Positions 36,436-50,110 of a stretch of DNA of 64,000 nt are shown one piece after another. The position numbers were made by a program, and so were the translations under genes. The stretch is from NCBI RefSeq assembly GCF_030704535.1, contig NC_081811.1:5001001-5065000 (forward strand), written 5' to 3'. The notes beneath the pieces were generated by a model that saw only the letters and a program-made list of their open reading frames with translations, was not told the DNA's origin and did not search any database. Within the stretch, counting starts at the first letter, position 1. Each line of letters begins with the position of its first letter. Origin of the DNA: Vitis vinifera. Its lineage: Eukaryota > Streptophyta > Magnoliopsida > Vitales > Vitaceae.

Positions 36436-39400
36436 ATGGTTGGAAAACAACTTTTATTGACTTACTTATACCTTCTAGTTTACATACTGCTCTCATCAGG
36501 AGTTATTTTGTACAACAAGGTAATGTATCATCATGCTAACTTATCTATGATGTGAGCCACTATTTGGCTTTGCTTGTTTTTTCCCCGCCATGTTCTTGGT
36601 GTTTATTTATTTATTTATTTTTAACTTTATATTATCCTAGGTTTTATTAATTCCAACAACTTATCATCCAATTATATCTTTCTATTATTGGACGAAGATT
36701 TCCATGTCCATGAACCCTTGTTAAATTGACTTATTGTGTAATTAGGAACTATTGGGGTTTGGTTATGTATTTATCATGCCTTTCCTTACTTTGGCATTGC
36801 ATAGTTTACTTTACATGAACACTGTTATGGTCAAAGTCCTATACAAATTATGTATTATTTGGGCATTGATATGGAATCCTGCCGTTGATTCAATCTACTA
36901 AGCCATAATATGATATTTTACAAATGGCAGTTCAGTTTCTTATTCACAGAAATCAATTCTATTAAATCAAGGTTTAAATCCTACAGAAATATTGTATTGT
37001 TTGGGTATTGATCTAGAATAACAGTCATTCCTTCATTTCAATCCACTTAGGCATATATATATATATATATATATGGAAGTTCAGTGTTATTTGTCCTGAG
37101 TTGCTTGGGGATCTTGTTTAGGTTGTTTATAGGTGCACAGTTCATTTCTCAATGATATGGAGCAGCTAGTTTTCAGTTTCAGTTTTTCCTTTGAAGCTTA
37201 GTGATTTCAGTCATATCCTTCCTTGATGGCTGATTACAATTTAAATAGTAAAGTTTTTGGTCCATCACTAGGTTTGTTCCCCATGGGTTTAGTTGGGCTC
37301 AGCCGAAGACTAGCCTGCGCTCAAGAAAGCCGAACGGCCCAATCTATGTCATAGAAGTAGGTGCTGCATCATAACCTAAGATTGCATTTGTTGAGGATAA
37401 TAATGCCTCTAAGTTCAGTTTTGCTTAATTCCCTGGCATGTCTTGTATATGTAATGGATGTTTTCTTGTAGAATTATTTCCATTCAATGTGTTGTAGTTG
37501 CAGCCTAGTAGGCTGTTCCTGGCTCTGGTTGGCCTGACATATGGGGGCTTGATTTGGTCCATTTCCAGATTCTTTCAATTATATTTGCTGCTTGTTTCTG
37601 CACGATAATGTTCATCTCATTACTAATGTGTTCGGCCTGCCATATTGTTGAATATTAGTTAACTTCCTTTACCCATCCAAGTAAATAACACGTGTTTTCT
37701 GCTTCTGCTCATCTGCAGTGGGTCCTCTCCCCAAAGTACTTCAATTTTCCATACCCAATAACTCTTACTATGATTCATATGGGATTTTCTGGTGCAGTGG
37801 CATTCTTCCTTATCCGTGTGATGAAGGTATGACCTGTTGGAACTTGTAATTCTGTTCACCTAATGGATTGTTTATTATTTCTTGCTGGATTTGCTGTTGT
37901 TCCGGCTACATTTTCTCATCTAAATGACTTTGGTACTAATATGTTTCTTTTTTACTAGAGAAAGCTTTCCAAATACAAATAGCAATCCATTTTTTCTTTT
38001 CCTTGCATTTTATATTCTTCCTACTCTTTCTTCAACTTGTATATATACACCCATGTTTTGCACGTGGCACTTTGTTTTCATGGGTTGTACTTGTGTATAT
38101 GTGAGGAGGGCAAATTATGCCCAAGTTCTTGCTTCACCATCTATGTTGTGCAGTTTTCATGAGCTTGAAAAAATTATTTTGTTTGACAATTTTACATTTT
38201 CTTTTTTTTTTTTTTCTTTTCCTTTCATGCATAGTCTTCCTAAACATATTATATATTCTGTTCCATAACTAACAGAGTTTGATTCTTTTATTTGGTGCAG
38301 GTTGTATCACCTGTCAAGATGACATTTGAAATGTAAGACCAATCACATGCACTTCCCTTTTTCATTTCGTCCAAATTTCCTTCTCTGAAATTTTTCTCTG
38401 GGTATGCAGATATGCTACATGTGTGATTCCTATTAGTGCCTTCTTTGCAGCAAGCCTATGGTAAGCACTTAGTGTGGTGGAACTAGAGTTATATTTTAAC
38501 CTAACCTATCATGTTCCATCCATCAAAAATATAATAGTTCTTTTGATAACAGGATGCAAACTTGAGTTTGAAAGAATTGACTTTGTTTTCGTCAATATAT
38601 TTTAATCAATATGCTTGCTAGACTGTTGCTTTGTGCCATAAGCTGGTTACCTATGGGATTTGAATACTCCCTATAAGGGCTTCTGCATGATGAAAGACTG
38701 CCATCATCGTTGTATTATAAAATGTTTTGTGGTGTTCCCTCATTTTACTAATGGGATTTATCACCACTTTAGCTACTTTAGTTGCTTGGTGGTTAATCAA
38801 GATTCCTAATTATTCAATTTCTTGGTGTTAGTGATGTAAACTGTCAAATAGGGTCATTTTCTACACTGCACCTTTATTAGCAGTATTATTATTTTATGTG
38901 AGAATTTAAATTGATATCCATTTCTCTGCTTCTATTAATGTGGAGAGGAATGAAACATCTGTACTTAACTACGATGCTTATTTTGTATACTACAGGAGGT
39001 TCTATTTTTCTTGTAATGGGAGTCCTGAATATTGTGTAAGCATACATTAAATTTGAGAAACTAGCTAATGGACCGTATATTATGGCATTGGAATTAATAT
39101 TATTTTGTCAGATTTCTTATGGCTACTGTTGTCAAATCCCTGTACCATCTTCCATGCAAAGAAACCGGAAAAAGCTAGTGGTTTTTTTTTTTTTTTTTTG
39201 TTTCTCTGGATTATATAAACTTCTTGAATATTCATCTCTAATCAGTAAACAGGCTTCATGATTTTCCCCTTTCCTATTCTCACCCACCTCTTTTTGGAAT
39301 TTTTTCCATCTATAAAGATTTATCTGATTACACAATTTTCCTGTATTGAGTTATTGAATCCCAAGCATTTTCAATGTGGTGATGTTGATCCTGCTACTTG

Positions 39401-41223
39401 TTTCAAGTATAAATGTCTTATCGTGTAAATACAGGTTTGGTAACACGGCCTATTTGCACATTTCTGTGGCCTTCATCCAGATGCTCAAAGCCCTAAGTAT
39501 GTTATAATGTTGTTTCACTTTTTCCTGAGCTAATTTCTGTGCTATATATTACTACTAAATGACAATGCGTTTGCTTTGAATTGGGATTTCACAGTGCCTG
39601 TGGCAACATTTCTTGTGGCTGTTGTCTGTGGAACTGACAAATTAAGGTGTGACGTCTTCTTGAACATGCTGCTGGTCAGTGTTGGAGTCGTCATTTCCTC
39701 GTATGGGGAAATTCATTTTAATGTAGTGGGCACACTGTACCAGGTTACGGGAATATTTGCTGAAGCTCTTAGGCTGGTCTTAACCCAAGTTCTTCTTCAA
39801 AAAAAGGGCTTAACACTAAATCCTATTACCAGCTTATATTACATAGCTCCTTGCAGGTATTTTATTGTTTTATTTTTTATTTTTGAGTTATATATAAAAA
39901 TTCAGTTCTTTGAGGCATCAAGTATATGTTTATGTGTATACATAAACTCCAAGGAATGAGAAAGAATCAGTTTCTTCATGTTTATAGTCCTTGAATTCCA
40001 AGGAATGGAACGACAATATGAATGAACTTCTGTCTGAGAATAAGGCAACTATGATTTCCAATTATTTGTCTAATGGAATCCACTTAACTTTAAAACGCAT
40101 TCCTGATGCATTAACCTGAAAAAGTGACATGTCTATTGAGATGATCATGCATTCATGCCTGTTTTCCTTGTACATAAATACTAGGCATGAGTTCCTGTTC
40201 AGCTGAGATTCTTTTATCTTATCTGTTGTCATGTGCAGTTTTGTGTTTCTCTTTGTTCCTTGGTATTTACTGGAGAAGCCTGGAATGGAAGTTTCACAGA
40301 ATCAGTTCAGTTTCTGGATATTTTTCTCGAATGCTGTTTGTGCTCTAGCCCTGAATTTCTCAATATTCTTAGTAATTGGTAGAACTGGAGCAGTAACCAT
40401 CCGAGTTGCTGGTGTTTTGAAGGACTGGATACTAATTGCCCTGTCAACTGTTATATTTCCTGAATCCGTAATAACAGGGCTTAACATTATCGGCTATGCA
40501 ATTGGTAACTTTTTTTTTTATGAATTTTGGAAATTTTGGATTATTTTCCAAATTTACATTAAAGTTATTATTGTTGTTATTATTTTCCTACAGCTTTATT
40601 TGGTGTTGTCATGTATAACTACTTGAAGATCAGGGAAGGCCGTGCATCTCAACCTACTGAAGGTATCCCAGAAAGAGTAAAGGTCAGTCTTTTATACAGT
40701 TTTTGGTATCATCAAGTTGATTGTGTTTATTCTCTTTTCAGTTGTGGATGTTAATATTTATTACTCTAAAAGTTTTTTTTTTTTTTTTTTTTTTCTTTTT
40801 ATCATTTTCTTCCTAAATTTTGCTCAGAAGATTGTGTAATTAGTCATTTTTAGCTGCAAATAATTTTAATGTGCTATGCCTATGAATTTTATTTAACATT
40901 AGCAAAATCTAAAAATTGTCTAATTTGTTATGCTGATCATACTTCATAAGTCACTGGTCAATTGCTGTAATCACAAACAACTGGTGGATATTGCAAGGTT
41001 TCCATTTCCCACTTTTACCTGTCTAATAATGCAGGACCTAAAAACAGAGAAAAGGTCATCCGATCTATTTGCAGCCAACGTTGGTAATAACAGCAACAAT
41101 GGAGGAAAGAATGGTTGGAATGGTTCTGCTTCAGACTCAAATGCGGATGAAGAAGCACCCCTAATTCCTCCTTCCTTGAGGATGTCTCATCTTGGGCGCC
41201 AGCTTAGTGGGCACACAGCATGA
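36436..41223 (+). CDS. Sugar-phosphate/nucleotide-sugar translocator family protein
   Basis: Multi-pass membrane carrier of the plant NST/TPT (drug/metabolite transporter) family, closest in my recollection to the Arabidopsis At3g14410-type probable sugar phosphate/phosphate translocators of Golgi or other endomembranes; substrate unknown. Exons: 36436-36519, 37719-37826, 38301-38332, 38410-38460, 39435-39496, 39595-39856, 40239-40504, 40594-40682, 41035-41223; all GT-AG and in phase, 380 aa. About ten hydrophobic helices are visible, with family features ILYNKWVLS near residue 25 and [20 protein letters not shown] in the second half. The tail of about 75 residues is hydrophilic, Asn/Ser-rich with an acidic EEAPLI stretch, a possible sorting signal. 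The ATG exon ends after ILYNK. The gene is convergent with the NEAP gene; the stops are 763 bases apart. Confidence 0.93.
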
Positions 41224-41986
41224 TGAATGGCTGTTAATATGACTTACACTCACTCTCAGTAATAGGCATTTTATTTTCTAGAAGCAAAGAAACAAATGAG
41301 AACAATGTTAGTATGAGCATTTTATTTGATGTTTAGAACATGATTCTGTAAACCCAGTTATTTATGTGAAGAAATATCATTCTTTGCAGAGCATCTTGTG
41401 TTTTTAGCTTAATCTAATTTGAGGATGCAAATGAAGGCTGGTTTTTTCTAACATGTTCCCTCCTAATGCTTGGTTCATTTTTGTTGGGGTATGAGCTTTG
41501 TAAATTGCCTTGCTTTAGTATATTGAAGAGATTATCATCTCCTTATGCTCAGTTGGACTTGTACTCAATCATATAACTGATGACATTTGAGCTTAATGAC
41601 AAAATGAACAAAACTTGCAGACAGAGTTTCCAAAATGTAGCAAGTTCAATCTAGATCACAAAGCAATATCAGCATCTACAATAAATTCTGGCATCAGAGG
41701 GCTATATCAGCATCTACAACAATCCTGGCACCCACACATATGGTAGGAACAAGCTTGTGTGGTTGAGACTTGAGATTGATATGTTAATATTTGTTTCACA
41801 GAAAAGATTCTGCAGCAGCTTCCTCTCCAAACCCTAGTCCTTAAATATCCTAGAATGAAACATTTTCTGTTCATATTTTTTATAATGCCTAGCCATTTAT
41901 ACTGTTGTTAAACAAGCGGAGATATGTAACTTGATCTCTGCTTCTACTATATTTTTTGCACAAAACAGAGACTGAATCAAGTGTAA
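41224..41986. other. Convergent 3' spacer
   Basis: Contains the 3' untranslated regions of the translocator (plus) and the NEAP gene (minus). A short internal echo (aatatcagcatctaca near 41667 and 41705) suggests a small duplication. No gene is visible. Confidence 0.5.
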
Positions 41987-42700
41987 CTACTGTTTTGCAA
42001 ATACAACAAGGATTAACATTGACATAGAGACCACCATCTTGAAGGTTGAGCTTTCCCAGAAATTCTGTCTCTCTGCAATATCAGCTGTCTCCCGTTGCTT
42101 TGTTGCAAATTGTTCTCTAATTTCTTTCAGAGCTTTGTCCCTCCGTTCTTCGATCTGTCAGAAAGTATAAATCAGAAACAGAGGAATTTGCAAAAGTAAT
42201 CTCAAAGTTTGACCAAGCTTCAGCAAGGACAGGGGATTAAAAATGGACCACAATACTTCACATCATTAGCAAAAGCTATAGGAAGTTTGACACCACTAAG
42301 TCATGTTAGGCACCGACTTGGCTAAAAAATCAAGTTTTCTCTGAAAACTAATTTCCAAAATAAGTCTGAATTAATTGATGACCTCACGTCTGGTATTCAT
42401 AGATTTAACGTTTTGGATTAATACAAATTACAAAGATATCATTGTGCAGGGTGGAAATGTCTTTTTCCCCACTAGAATGCTAGTTGGATAAACATTTTTA
42501 GTTGGGTATTGGTTCATTGCTCAATTGCCTATGAATACTTGTTCTCTTGGACTCCCTACAGGAAAATTGGGTGAAGTGCCTTCAAAAATCACAGGAAGGA
42601 TGAATGAAGCAGCAATCAACGAGAAAATGAATACCTCCTGTAGCACTGTGAGACAACTGGCTCAAACTTGGTTAACAGACCTAGGAATATGTGTGTGTGG

Positions 42701-42746
<46 letters not shown>

Positions 42747-44812
42747 ATATTATTAAGGGCTCATGAGATAATACCCTTTGGAGTTTTCTTGTCTGTGACC
42801 GAGCTTCTTGAAGACAAAATTCCAACTTCAGTACTCTCTTCTTCAATTCCTGATCAGCTCTTCGATTTTTCTCCAACTATGGCATGGAGGGGCCAAAGGT
42901 TAGACTCGAAGATTTACTGTTTGTGTGAAAGTAAAGAATGCACCAAAACAACAGGTTAGAAGCAAACCTGAGACTCCAATTCCTTAGTTTTACGCTCCCA
43001 ATGTGCAGAGAGGACCCTAATGTCATCCCTCAATCTGCCTATTTCTTCATCCTTCATTGTTAAAAATCCACCGATCTTCTCAAAATTTTTTGGAGAGACC
43101 TCATCCAAGATTTTCATTAATTCACAGTTCTTTCCTTTCTCAACTCTGGAAACTGCTTGCATAATATCTTTCTCAATTCTCAGAACTTCATCTTTCAGTT
43201 GCTTTTGTGAAGCTTCCCTTGCTTCAAGATCAATGTGCAGCATGTTTAGTTGCTCTGCAAGCCTATTGGCACGATCCTCATGCTCTTTTAACGCACTATT
43301 CTTCTCATTTAACTCCTTTGCCAGTGCCAAACATTGAAGCTGTGCCGATTGAGCTGAACATACACTGATATCAGCAGTTGCTCGAGTGCCCGAAAGCTGC
43401 AATCTGATATCATCCAGTTCTTTGAGAAACTGTGCCAAATAAAACACGATCATGGATGTTATGAAGAAATTGTATCATAACGGGGAACTTAAAAGGAATG
43501 GAGCAAAAAATACTACAACCAGAAACAATCCATTTTCAGCATATTTCCCAAATGCTGTTCATGCTTTTTACACATCAAAAGGGGCTACCACAGTTTGTGC
43601 AAACACAGGGAGGCCAACCTACTACCAGATCATGGAAACAGTAGATGTTGTTGTCAATCATGGATCAACAGAGTTTAGAGAGTGTGGGGACCTCAAAAAT
43701 GAGATGTAATCCACTTTCTTTCTTTTTGATAGACAAAGGCAGATTGAATTAAGAAAATGCCAAAAACAGGGGGTACACACTACGTATACAGGCAGTATAC
43801 AATAAGAGATGTAACCCACTTTCTTCAACCTTTTGTCTGTAAATGCTTAAAAACCAATAGTGCATGACAAATCAAGACAGAAAAGCAACTTTCAAAGGTT
43901 ATAGAAAGCAGTTCACATAAGCTTATCACCATATGCAAAAATTCAATTAAGATTTACAGTATTAATCAAGGTTGCAATTCGGTCAGTTCCAGTTGTGCCA
44001 ATTCCATTTCATGGTAAGGTTTCTGGGTTACTAAATTGCCACTGCTTTGGGCCAAATGTGTTCTTGGAATTCAAAACTGAGAAGCTATAGTTAAGAATGA
44101 TTGGAAATAGATCTGGAGCCAAAAACTCGAAATCACGACTCGACACAAGGAAGCAAATCATTTCAAACGAGAACCAAGGGGATTAACAACATTTGCAGGA
44201 TTCAACTATCAATTGCAGTCACTCAAAAGTCAAAACAGAAGATTAAAACAATACTTTCACCAGACCGGACCTGTCTCATGCAATACTGCAACAGATACAA
44301 AATATAAATAAGATACAAATTGAGAGTGCAGTGAATCTAACCCTGTTTGCATCGGATGCGAAAGCCTCCAGTTGGTAATTCCTCTCCTCTAGCTTTTTAT
44401 GCAATTGGCAAATCTCATCCTCCATACTACTTGTCCTCTTCTCCACAACCTGCACAGAAACCCTCAAACCCAAATCAGCCCAATACAATCTAGTCTGCAC
44501 TGATCCCTAATTCAAATCAACCCAATGCCACTAAGGTTGTACTGATCCCCAATCCAAATCAACCCAATACCACAAAGATTGCACTGATAATATTTCTTGA
44601 ACAAAAGAAGGAACTGAAATACAAAGAACCACCAAATGCTTTACCTGTCTCGTTAGGGTTTCGCGAGTGCAAGATTCTTGCTGTAAAGTTAGGCGAGCCC
44701 GAGCATCCTTGAGCTCGGCCGCCAAAGATACAACGTTCCGCCGAAAAATTTGCTTCTTTTCACTGAGATCCCTCAGCAAAGGGTCCAACTCTGGCTTCTT
44801 CGATTCCGGCAT
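41987..44812 (-). CDS. NEAP-like: Nuclear envelope-associated protein (NEAP) family
   Basis: Plant-specific coiled-coil protein of the inner nuclear membrane; Arabidopsis NEAPs interact with SUN proteins and influence nuclear shape and chromatin. Exons in transcription order: 44812-44645, 44449-44342, 43429-42968, 42876-42775, 42154-41987; every intron is GT-AG and every exon is a whole number of codons (56, 36, 154, 34 codons, then 55 plus stop), 335 aa, the family's length. Almost all of residues 10-300 is heptad-like coiled coil rich in Glu, Lys, Leu and Arg. The end has [10 protein letters not shown] followed by a hydrophobic helix of about 15 residues (318-333), the C-terminal membrane anchor typical of NEAPs. 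I recognise the family from the tail and the overall layout. Confidence 0.9.
42704..42750. repeat. (GT)n/(AT)n microsatellite in NEAP intron 4
   Basis: GT units pass into a run of about 18 AT units, inside the last intron of the minus-strand NEAP gene. Open frames that cross it are artefacts. Confidence 0.95.
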
Positions 44813-45240
44813 CGCTGATTTCTTAGACTATACGTGAAAACTTCACTCATCGTCCATTTCACAACGTAGAATAATTGATTCTTCAATAATTGGACAATTA
44901 AAAGCAAAAACTTACAGCGCAGAATCCAAGCCAAAGTTCAAAGAAGATTACCGAAATTTGAGAGAGAGAGAGAAAAAAAAAAAAACACGAGGTAAGATCG
45001 ATGATTGAGGAACGAGACATGGATCAGTGGGATTTGATTTGATTTGATTATAAAATTTAAGAAAAATGGATAGGAATTTGATGAAAGTGGATAAAGGGAA
45101 TTTTGATTTGATTTTTTAATTTTTTGTTTGGTAGTGACAGAAGCGCGGCAAATCCAAAAATGTTCATGCATTGATTTGCAACCGTCCACGTGGTGGCATC
45201 CTGACTCTTGATGAAGACATTTCACTTTTGAAATGAAAGT
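44813..45240 (-). promoter_or_regulatory. NEAP leader and promoter region
   Basis: On the minus strand, (TC)n and poly(T) at about 44955-44988 lie upstream of the ATG, a common plant leader composition. I could not identify a TATA box. Confidence 0.35.
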
Positions 45241-46845
45241 GGAGGATCCAATTCAAGTTCACCCCCATCTTTCCTAGAATATGTTTTTGATATTTTGGGT
45301 AAATGAAATTCTATAAAATTTTATTTATTTAGAGAGCTTTCAACAAAAAGTGCCAAGTAGGGGTAGCCCACTTGGCTAGTTGCCATTTGGCCAAGTTCCA
45401 TTCCTAATCTCATATGATAGAATCAACCAAAATTTGGGGTTGGGCTAACATGATGCATAGATCATGATGATAAAATTTGCTTTTGGACTAACATTTGTCA
45501 TCTATGCTATCAAAGTATTAAAAATATTGACCATATTTTAAGAAAATGACATTTTTTCGAAGAATGGGATCTATGAAGTTTAATTATCATACGTCTGAAT
45601 TTTTATCTTGTCTTGAAATGGTGTATAAATATTACAAAATTAATTGTAAATTTTTCAACCATCTTATAAAAAACTTGTCATTATTGTGTGGAATATATGA
45701 GTTCATATAAATCAGGTAGTGTTTCGGGAAGAATTATCCTAGTCTCTTTCTCATTACTAAGAAAGTTACAAAATGAAAATGGCATAATGCCCCACAAGTG
45801 GTTACAAAATGAATTTAATGGATCCTCTAATCAATGAAGTCAAAGTTACTTTTGATGGATAGGGTAAGGAATAAAAGTGTTTCGGGATGGGTAATTTAAG
45901 AATCTGATGGAATTATAAAAATGATTGCAAGTAGACATTTAGATAAGAAATTACATACTAATTGCTAAGAGTAATGAGTTGTTGAGTTGAAAATGATTAA
46001 AAAATAGTGATAGATTGTAATAATAAAAAGAGTAGTATTCCTAGTTCTATTAAGTTAATAATGCTTGATATTTTGCGGACCTAAATATTTATAATTATCA
46101 CTATATTGATAAGAAAATAAATAGAATGATGGATTTTTTTTAGTTGAGAAAGATATTTGTAATATAGAGTTTGCGATTTGGAGATTAAATTTTCCTGAAA
46201 ATGTTATAAAGTTTGGATTTAAAGATTATCATGATTCGAAAAACACTTGTTTAAAAACATCAAAATATTTGCTAAATCTTTTAAAACAAATATCTTTAAA
46301 ATTTAGAAAAGCACTTTGAAGTGCTATTTACAAAAAGGTTTCACCACATAAACTATTTATTTAAAAGCTTAGAATATGTTTGGCTGATTAAATGAAATGT
46401 GAAATATTTGGTTAACAAATGATAAATTATCTTATCACTTATTATCTTATAAATGGTAAATTTATTTTAAATCTTCATTTGAAGTTAATATGTACATTTA
46501 GGTTTGAAAATTTAAGGAAATATTAAGAATATTTAAGATTATGTTTTATTATCGGAAAAGTACTAAAGAAAGAAAGAAAAATATTAAAGGAAAATGATTT
46601 TCTCATATTTCATTATCCTATAAAAAAAAATACTAAAGAAAATCAAATATAATTAAAATTAATGAGAAACTCATATATTTTCAAATTATCTAGTCTTAAT
46701 ATCAAAAAGTTAAAATAAGTAAAATGAATTTGAAGTGATATGTGATCCTAATTTATGGACTTTAAATCTATTTTTTTTTTTTTCACTTTTGTCTTTTTTT
46801 TCTTTTTTCTTTTTATATTTTTTTTCTTATATTTTTCCTTTAAAT

Positions 46846-47040
46846 TTTTGGGACAATTGGGTCCAAAAACAATTGTCCCTAAACTTTTTGGTACCAAACA
46901 TAACGTAAAAGAAATGTTGTCCGAGTTGTTGGAGTCAATGGAGACTTGTTGTGAGGGTCATTTAAGCTCAAGACCTAGAGAAAGTGTGTTGGAGACTTGT
47001 TGTGAAAGTCATTTAAGCTCAAGACCTAAAGAAAGTGTGA
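46846..47040. repeat. Repeat copy A with internal 51-bp tandem duplication
   Basis: Sequence from caattgtccct through ggtaccaaacataacgt and gaaatgttgtc to gagacttgttgtgag is repeated at 47524-47632. Within copy A a 51-bp unit (starts 46941 and 46992, gagacttgttgtga to gaaagtgtg) is duplicated in tandem. The period is a multiple of three, so the open frame across it stays open, but it has no recognisable protein. Confidence 0.8.
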
Positions 47041-47523
47041 AAATAGAGAAAAAGAATATGAATTTTTTATTTTTTCAAAAATAACCTTTGCTCACTATGA
47101 AAAAAAGATAATAGAAAAACATTAATTTAAATTTTATTCCATTTGTAAACCTTAATAAAATATAATATAATTTAGTGAGTTGGAAAAAAAATACACCCTT
47201 TCTCAAAAAAAATAAAAATAAATTATTATTATTATTATTTAAAAATCAAATATCTTGGAAAATATATATATTTTTAAAAATTGTGTATATAAAAATAACT
47301 AAAACTATGTTAGTTTTTTTTAAATGATGCATTTTTAGAATATATTTTAAAAAAAAATAGTTTTCTAAAAATAATAAATTTTCAAAATAATTATTAAAAA
47401 ATTAAAATAAAAAGTTTGTCAAATATTATGGTAAAAAATAGTTTTAAATGGTATATTGGTATTTTCATATTTTATATTATTTTCATCAATTATGCAATTT
47501 ATATATACCAAAACTTAATTTTT

Positions 47524-47632
47524 GGTCCTAATGGATCCAAATCACAATTGTCCCTCAAATTTTCGGTACCAAACATAACGTGAAAGAAATGTTGTCGGAG
47601 TTGTTGGAGTCAATGGAGACTTGTTGTGAGAG
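47524..47632. repeat. Repeat copy B
   Basis: Direct copy of about 110 bp of 46846-46955, about 680 bases downstream, diverging after gagacttgttgtgag. The pair could be remains of terminal direct repeats of a small element, with AT-rich DNA between. Confidence 0.75.
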
Positions 47633-47709
47633 TCACCCAAAAGCTTGACAAAATTACTCATGGGAGCTAAAATGGAAGATGAGAGACGTGGAGGAGAATG
47701 ATAGGAGCG

Positions 47710-47851
47710 GGAAACCAAGAGGAAATAAAAAACGTACCATTTTTATATGGTGAATACAAATTGATATGGGCAAGTGATCCCCTCCCTCCCCTCCGGAAAC
47801 CAAGAGGAAATAAAAAAACGTACCATTTTTATATGGTGATCACTTGCCCAT
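47710..47851. repeat. Direct plus inverted repeat cluster
   Basis: A 44-45 bp segment (ggaaaccaagaggaaataaa to ttttatatggtga) occurs at 47710-47753 and 47795-47839. Around the second copy, atgggcaagtgatc (47766-47779) and gatcacttgcccat (47838-47851) form a perfect 14-bp inverted repeat. Confidence 0.85.
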
Positions 47852-49350
47852 GAGCATATCCTGGCTCCGCTAGTGGTTGTCATATTTAGTATATGTTTGA
47901 ATATATTTTTTATTTTTTTATTTTTTAAAATTACAGATTTACCTTGTATTTTTAAAAATCAAAATTTAAAATTTTAAAATTTTGGAATGATAAAAAGTTT
48001 TTTATATTTAAAATTTGTAAATAATTTTTAAAATCATTACTTTAATATGGTTCTTGTATTTTATGTAAAAGTTATTATTATTTTTTACTTTAAAAATAAA
48101 AAATAAAAATTATATACAAATGGTAGAATAAGCATTTGATATTTCATTTTTTTTGAGTTTTTTTAGAGAGCTTCATTCTCTTTTAGAGAGAAAAATTGTT
48201 TTAGACTTTTATGATTCAGATTAGAATCTTCATTTTCTTATTTACTTTTTGTAACAATCCACTTCTAAATGTAGAGATATTATCTACTTTAAGCTTAAAA
48301 AGTCTTCATAGTTATAAAACATATCTATAAAATTAATAAGAGTTCATAGATATATAGTGTTAGAAACTTTTTTTTTCTTATATAATGGGATCTGACATAT
48401 CACAATCATCTGTTTATGTTGATACAAGATCTTCATTATATCTCACAATATTATTATGCCAAATAAACTGATACTTCTTACACGGTCGAATAAACAAAGA
48501 CCTACATCGAGGTATGCAATTAGATATTGTTCGCTTTGATCCTAAAGTGACCCTTATGACTTTAAAATATGTCACAAGATTAATAAGAGTTCATACTTTC
48601 ATAACCTTGTGAAATTTTCCCCTATCAAAACATCACAAAATCCATACTTATATAGCCCTGAGAATTTATTATGATATACTACATTAGATAAGGAAAAAAG
48701 TTTCGTACATTGTAAATGTATAAATTTCTTTTGATTTTGTAGACACATTACTTAAAGCGAACAATATGTACATGATTAAAAGAGAGTTGTTAGAACTGGT
48801 ATCAGATTTAATTCTTAATTTTGATGTAGGAGTTTGTTTGACCTTATGAAATGTATTTATCAGTTTGACCTCACACTCTTATGGGACATAACAAGAATGT
48901 ATTGTTTGCATGAAGGGTGATTATTATATCTCACATAGGATAAAGAAAAAAGTTATTTGATAGTAATATATGTATGAATTTCTTTTAACCTTGTATATGT
49001 ATTGTATGAATTTTTTTTAACATTGTATACGTATTTTAAAATCATGAGGTCACTTTGAGCTGAAAATGATCCTATTAACAAAGACGTTGTACTTTAAGGG
49101 TTCGGTGAATTTAAAGTGGACAATATTTGCATGATTAAAAGCCATTATTACACTTTTCCTCAACTTTTATTTCATTTATAATTTTTGAAGGGAAATCTTT
49201 TACCATATATATATATATATATTTGATTATTATTTTTCTATAGGTTGAAATAAGGAGAATGAATATATGATTAGGAGTGACATAGATTGGTAATATAAAA
49301 AAAATAAAAAATTCTCGAAAGATGGAACCGGTGCATAAGAGATAGAATCG

Positions 49351-49770
49351 ACAAACATAGGATTAGATTAAATCTAAAAGTGGATTTGAATTTAAAATCT
49401 AGCTTCCAAATCTAATCAAACTATCCTTGGATTGGCCTTAATCTAAAATCACGAGGATGATAGACTTACTACTAACCACTTTTAATAAAATACCAAAGAT
49501 TTTAAGTGAATTTACCAAAATCCTTTTATCATTTCTCCACACATACATTTTAAAATCGACAAACATAGGATTAGATTAAATCTAAAAGTGGATTTGAATT
49601 TAAAATCTAGCTTCCAAATCTAATCAAACTATCCTTGGATTGGCCTTAATCTAAAATCACGATGATAGACTTACTACTAACCACTTTTAATAAAATACCA
49701 AAGATTTTAAGTGAATTTACCAAAATCCTTTTATCATTTCTCCACAGAATTTACCAAAATCCTTTTATCA
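49351..49770. repeat. 208-bp tandem duplication upstream of the NYN gene
   Basis: acaaacataggattagatta begins copies at 49351 and 49559, a 208-bp period; the second copy lacks gag near 49660. A third partial copy (gaatttaccaaaatccttttatcatt) follows at about 49746-49771. Near-identity suggests a recent event. The array ends about 340 bp before the NYN start codon. Confidence 0.95.
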
Positions 49771-50110
49771 TTCCACACATACAAACAGGGTGGCAAGTGA
49801 CAGCCCATAGAAAAAGGAATGGCGTGGCCGACACTAATGCATTCACAGGGAGGAAGGAGCATCCCCTTTTTCCTCCTTTTACATTTATGCAATTTCCTAA
49901 TTTCACGCTTTCAACGGCTGCACTTCAGGGTCCAAGATTCTATGAAAAACGAGTAAGGAAGGGTATTTTCGTAAAACACCAACCGCATTTGCCCATTTTA
50001 AGTGGTAGCAATTGCAGAGTGAGGGGAAGAGAGAGAAAAGGGGAGAGGAGTGGAGTGGGTAGATGCTATCGTGCGCCTGAAGTCATCGTTAAGCTCTATC
50101 ATTGTGATCT

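Larger units (their letters stand above)
45241..49340. other. Gene-free AT-rich DNA between NEAP and NYN genes
   Basis: No coding similarity in any frame. Repeats at 46846-47040, 47524-47632 and 47710-47851 are listed separately. A phrase resembling retroelement-derived sequence (catatcctggctccgctagtgg) sits at 47855-47876. The stretch 48240-49150 has repeated phrases (agttcata, cacaagattaataagagttcata) suggesting old duplications. Confidence 0.45.
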
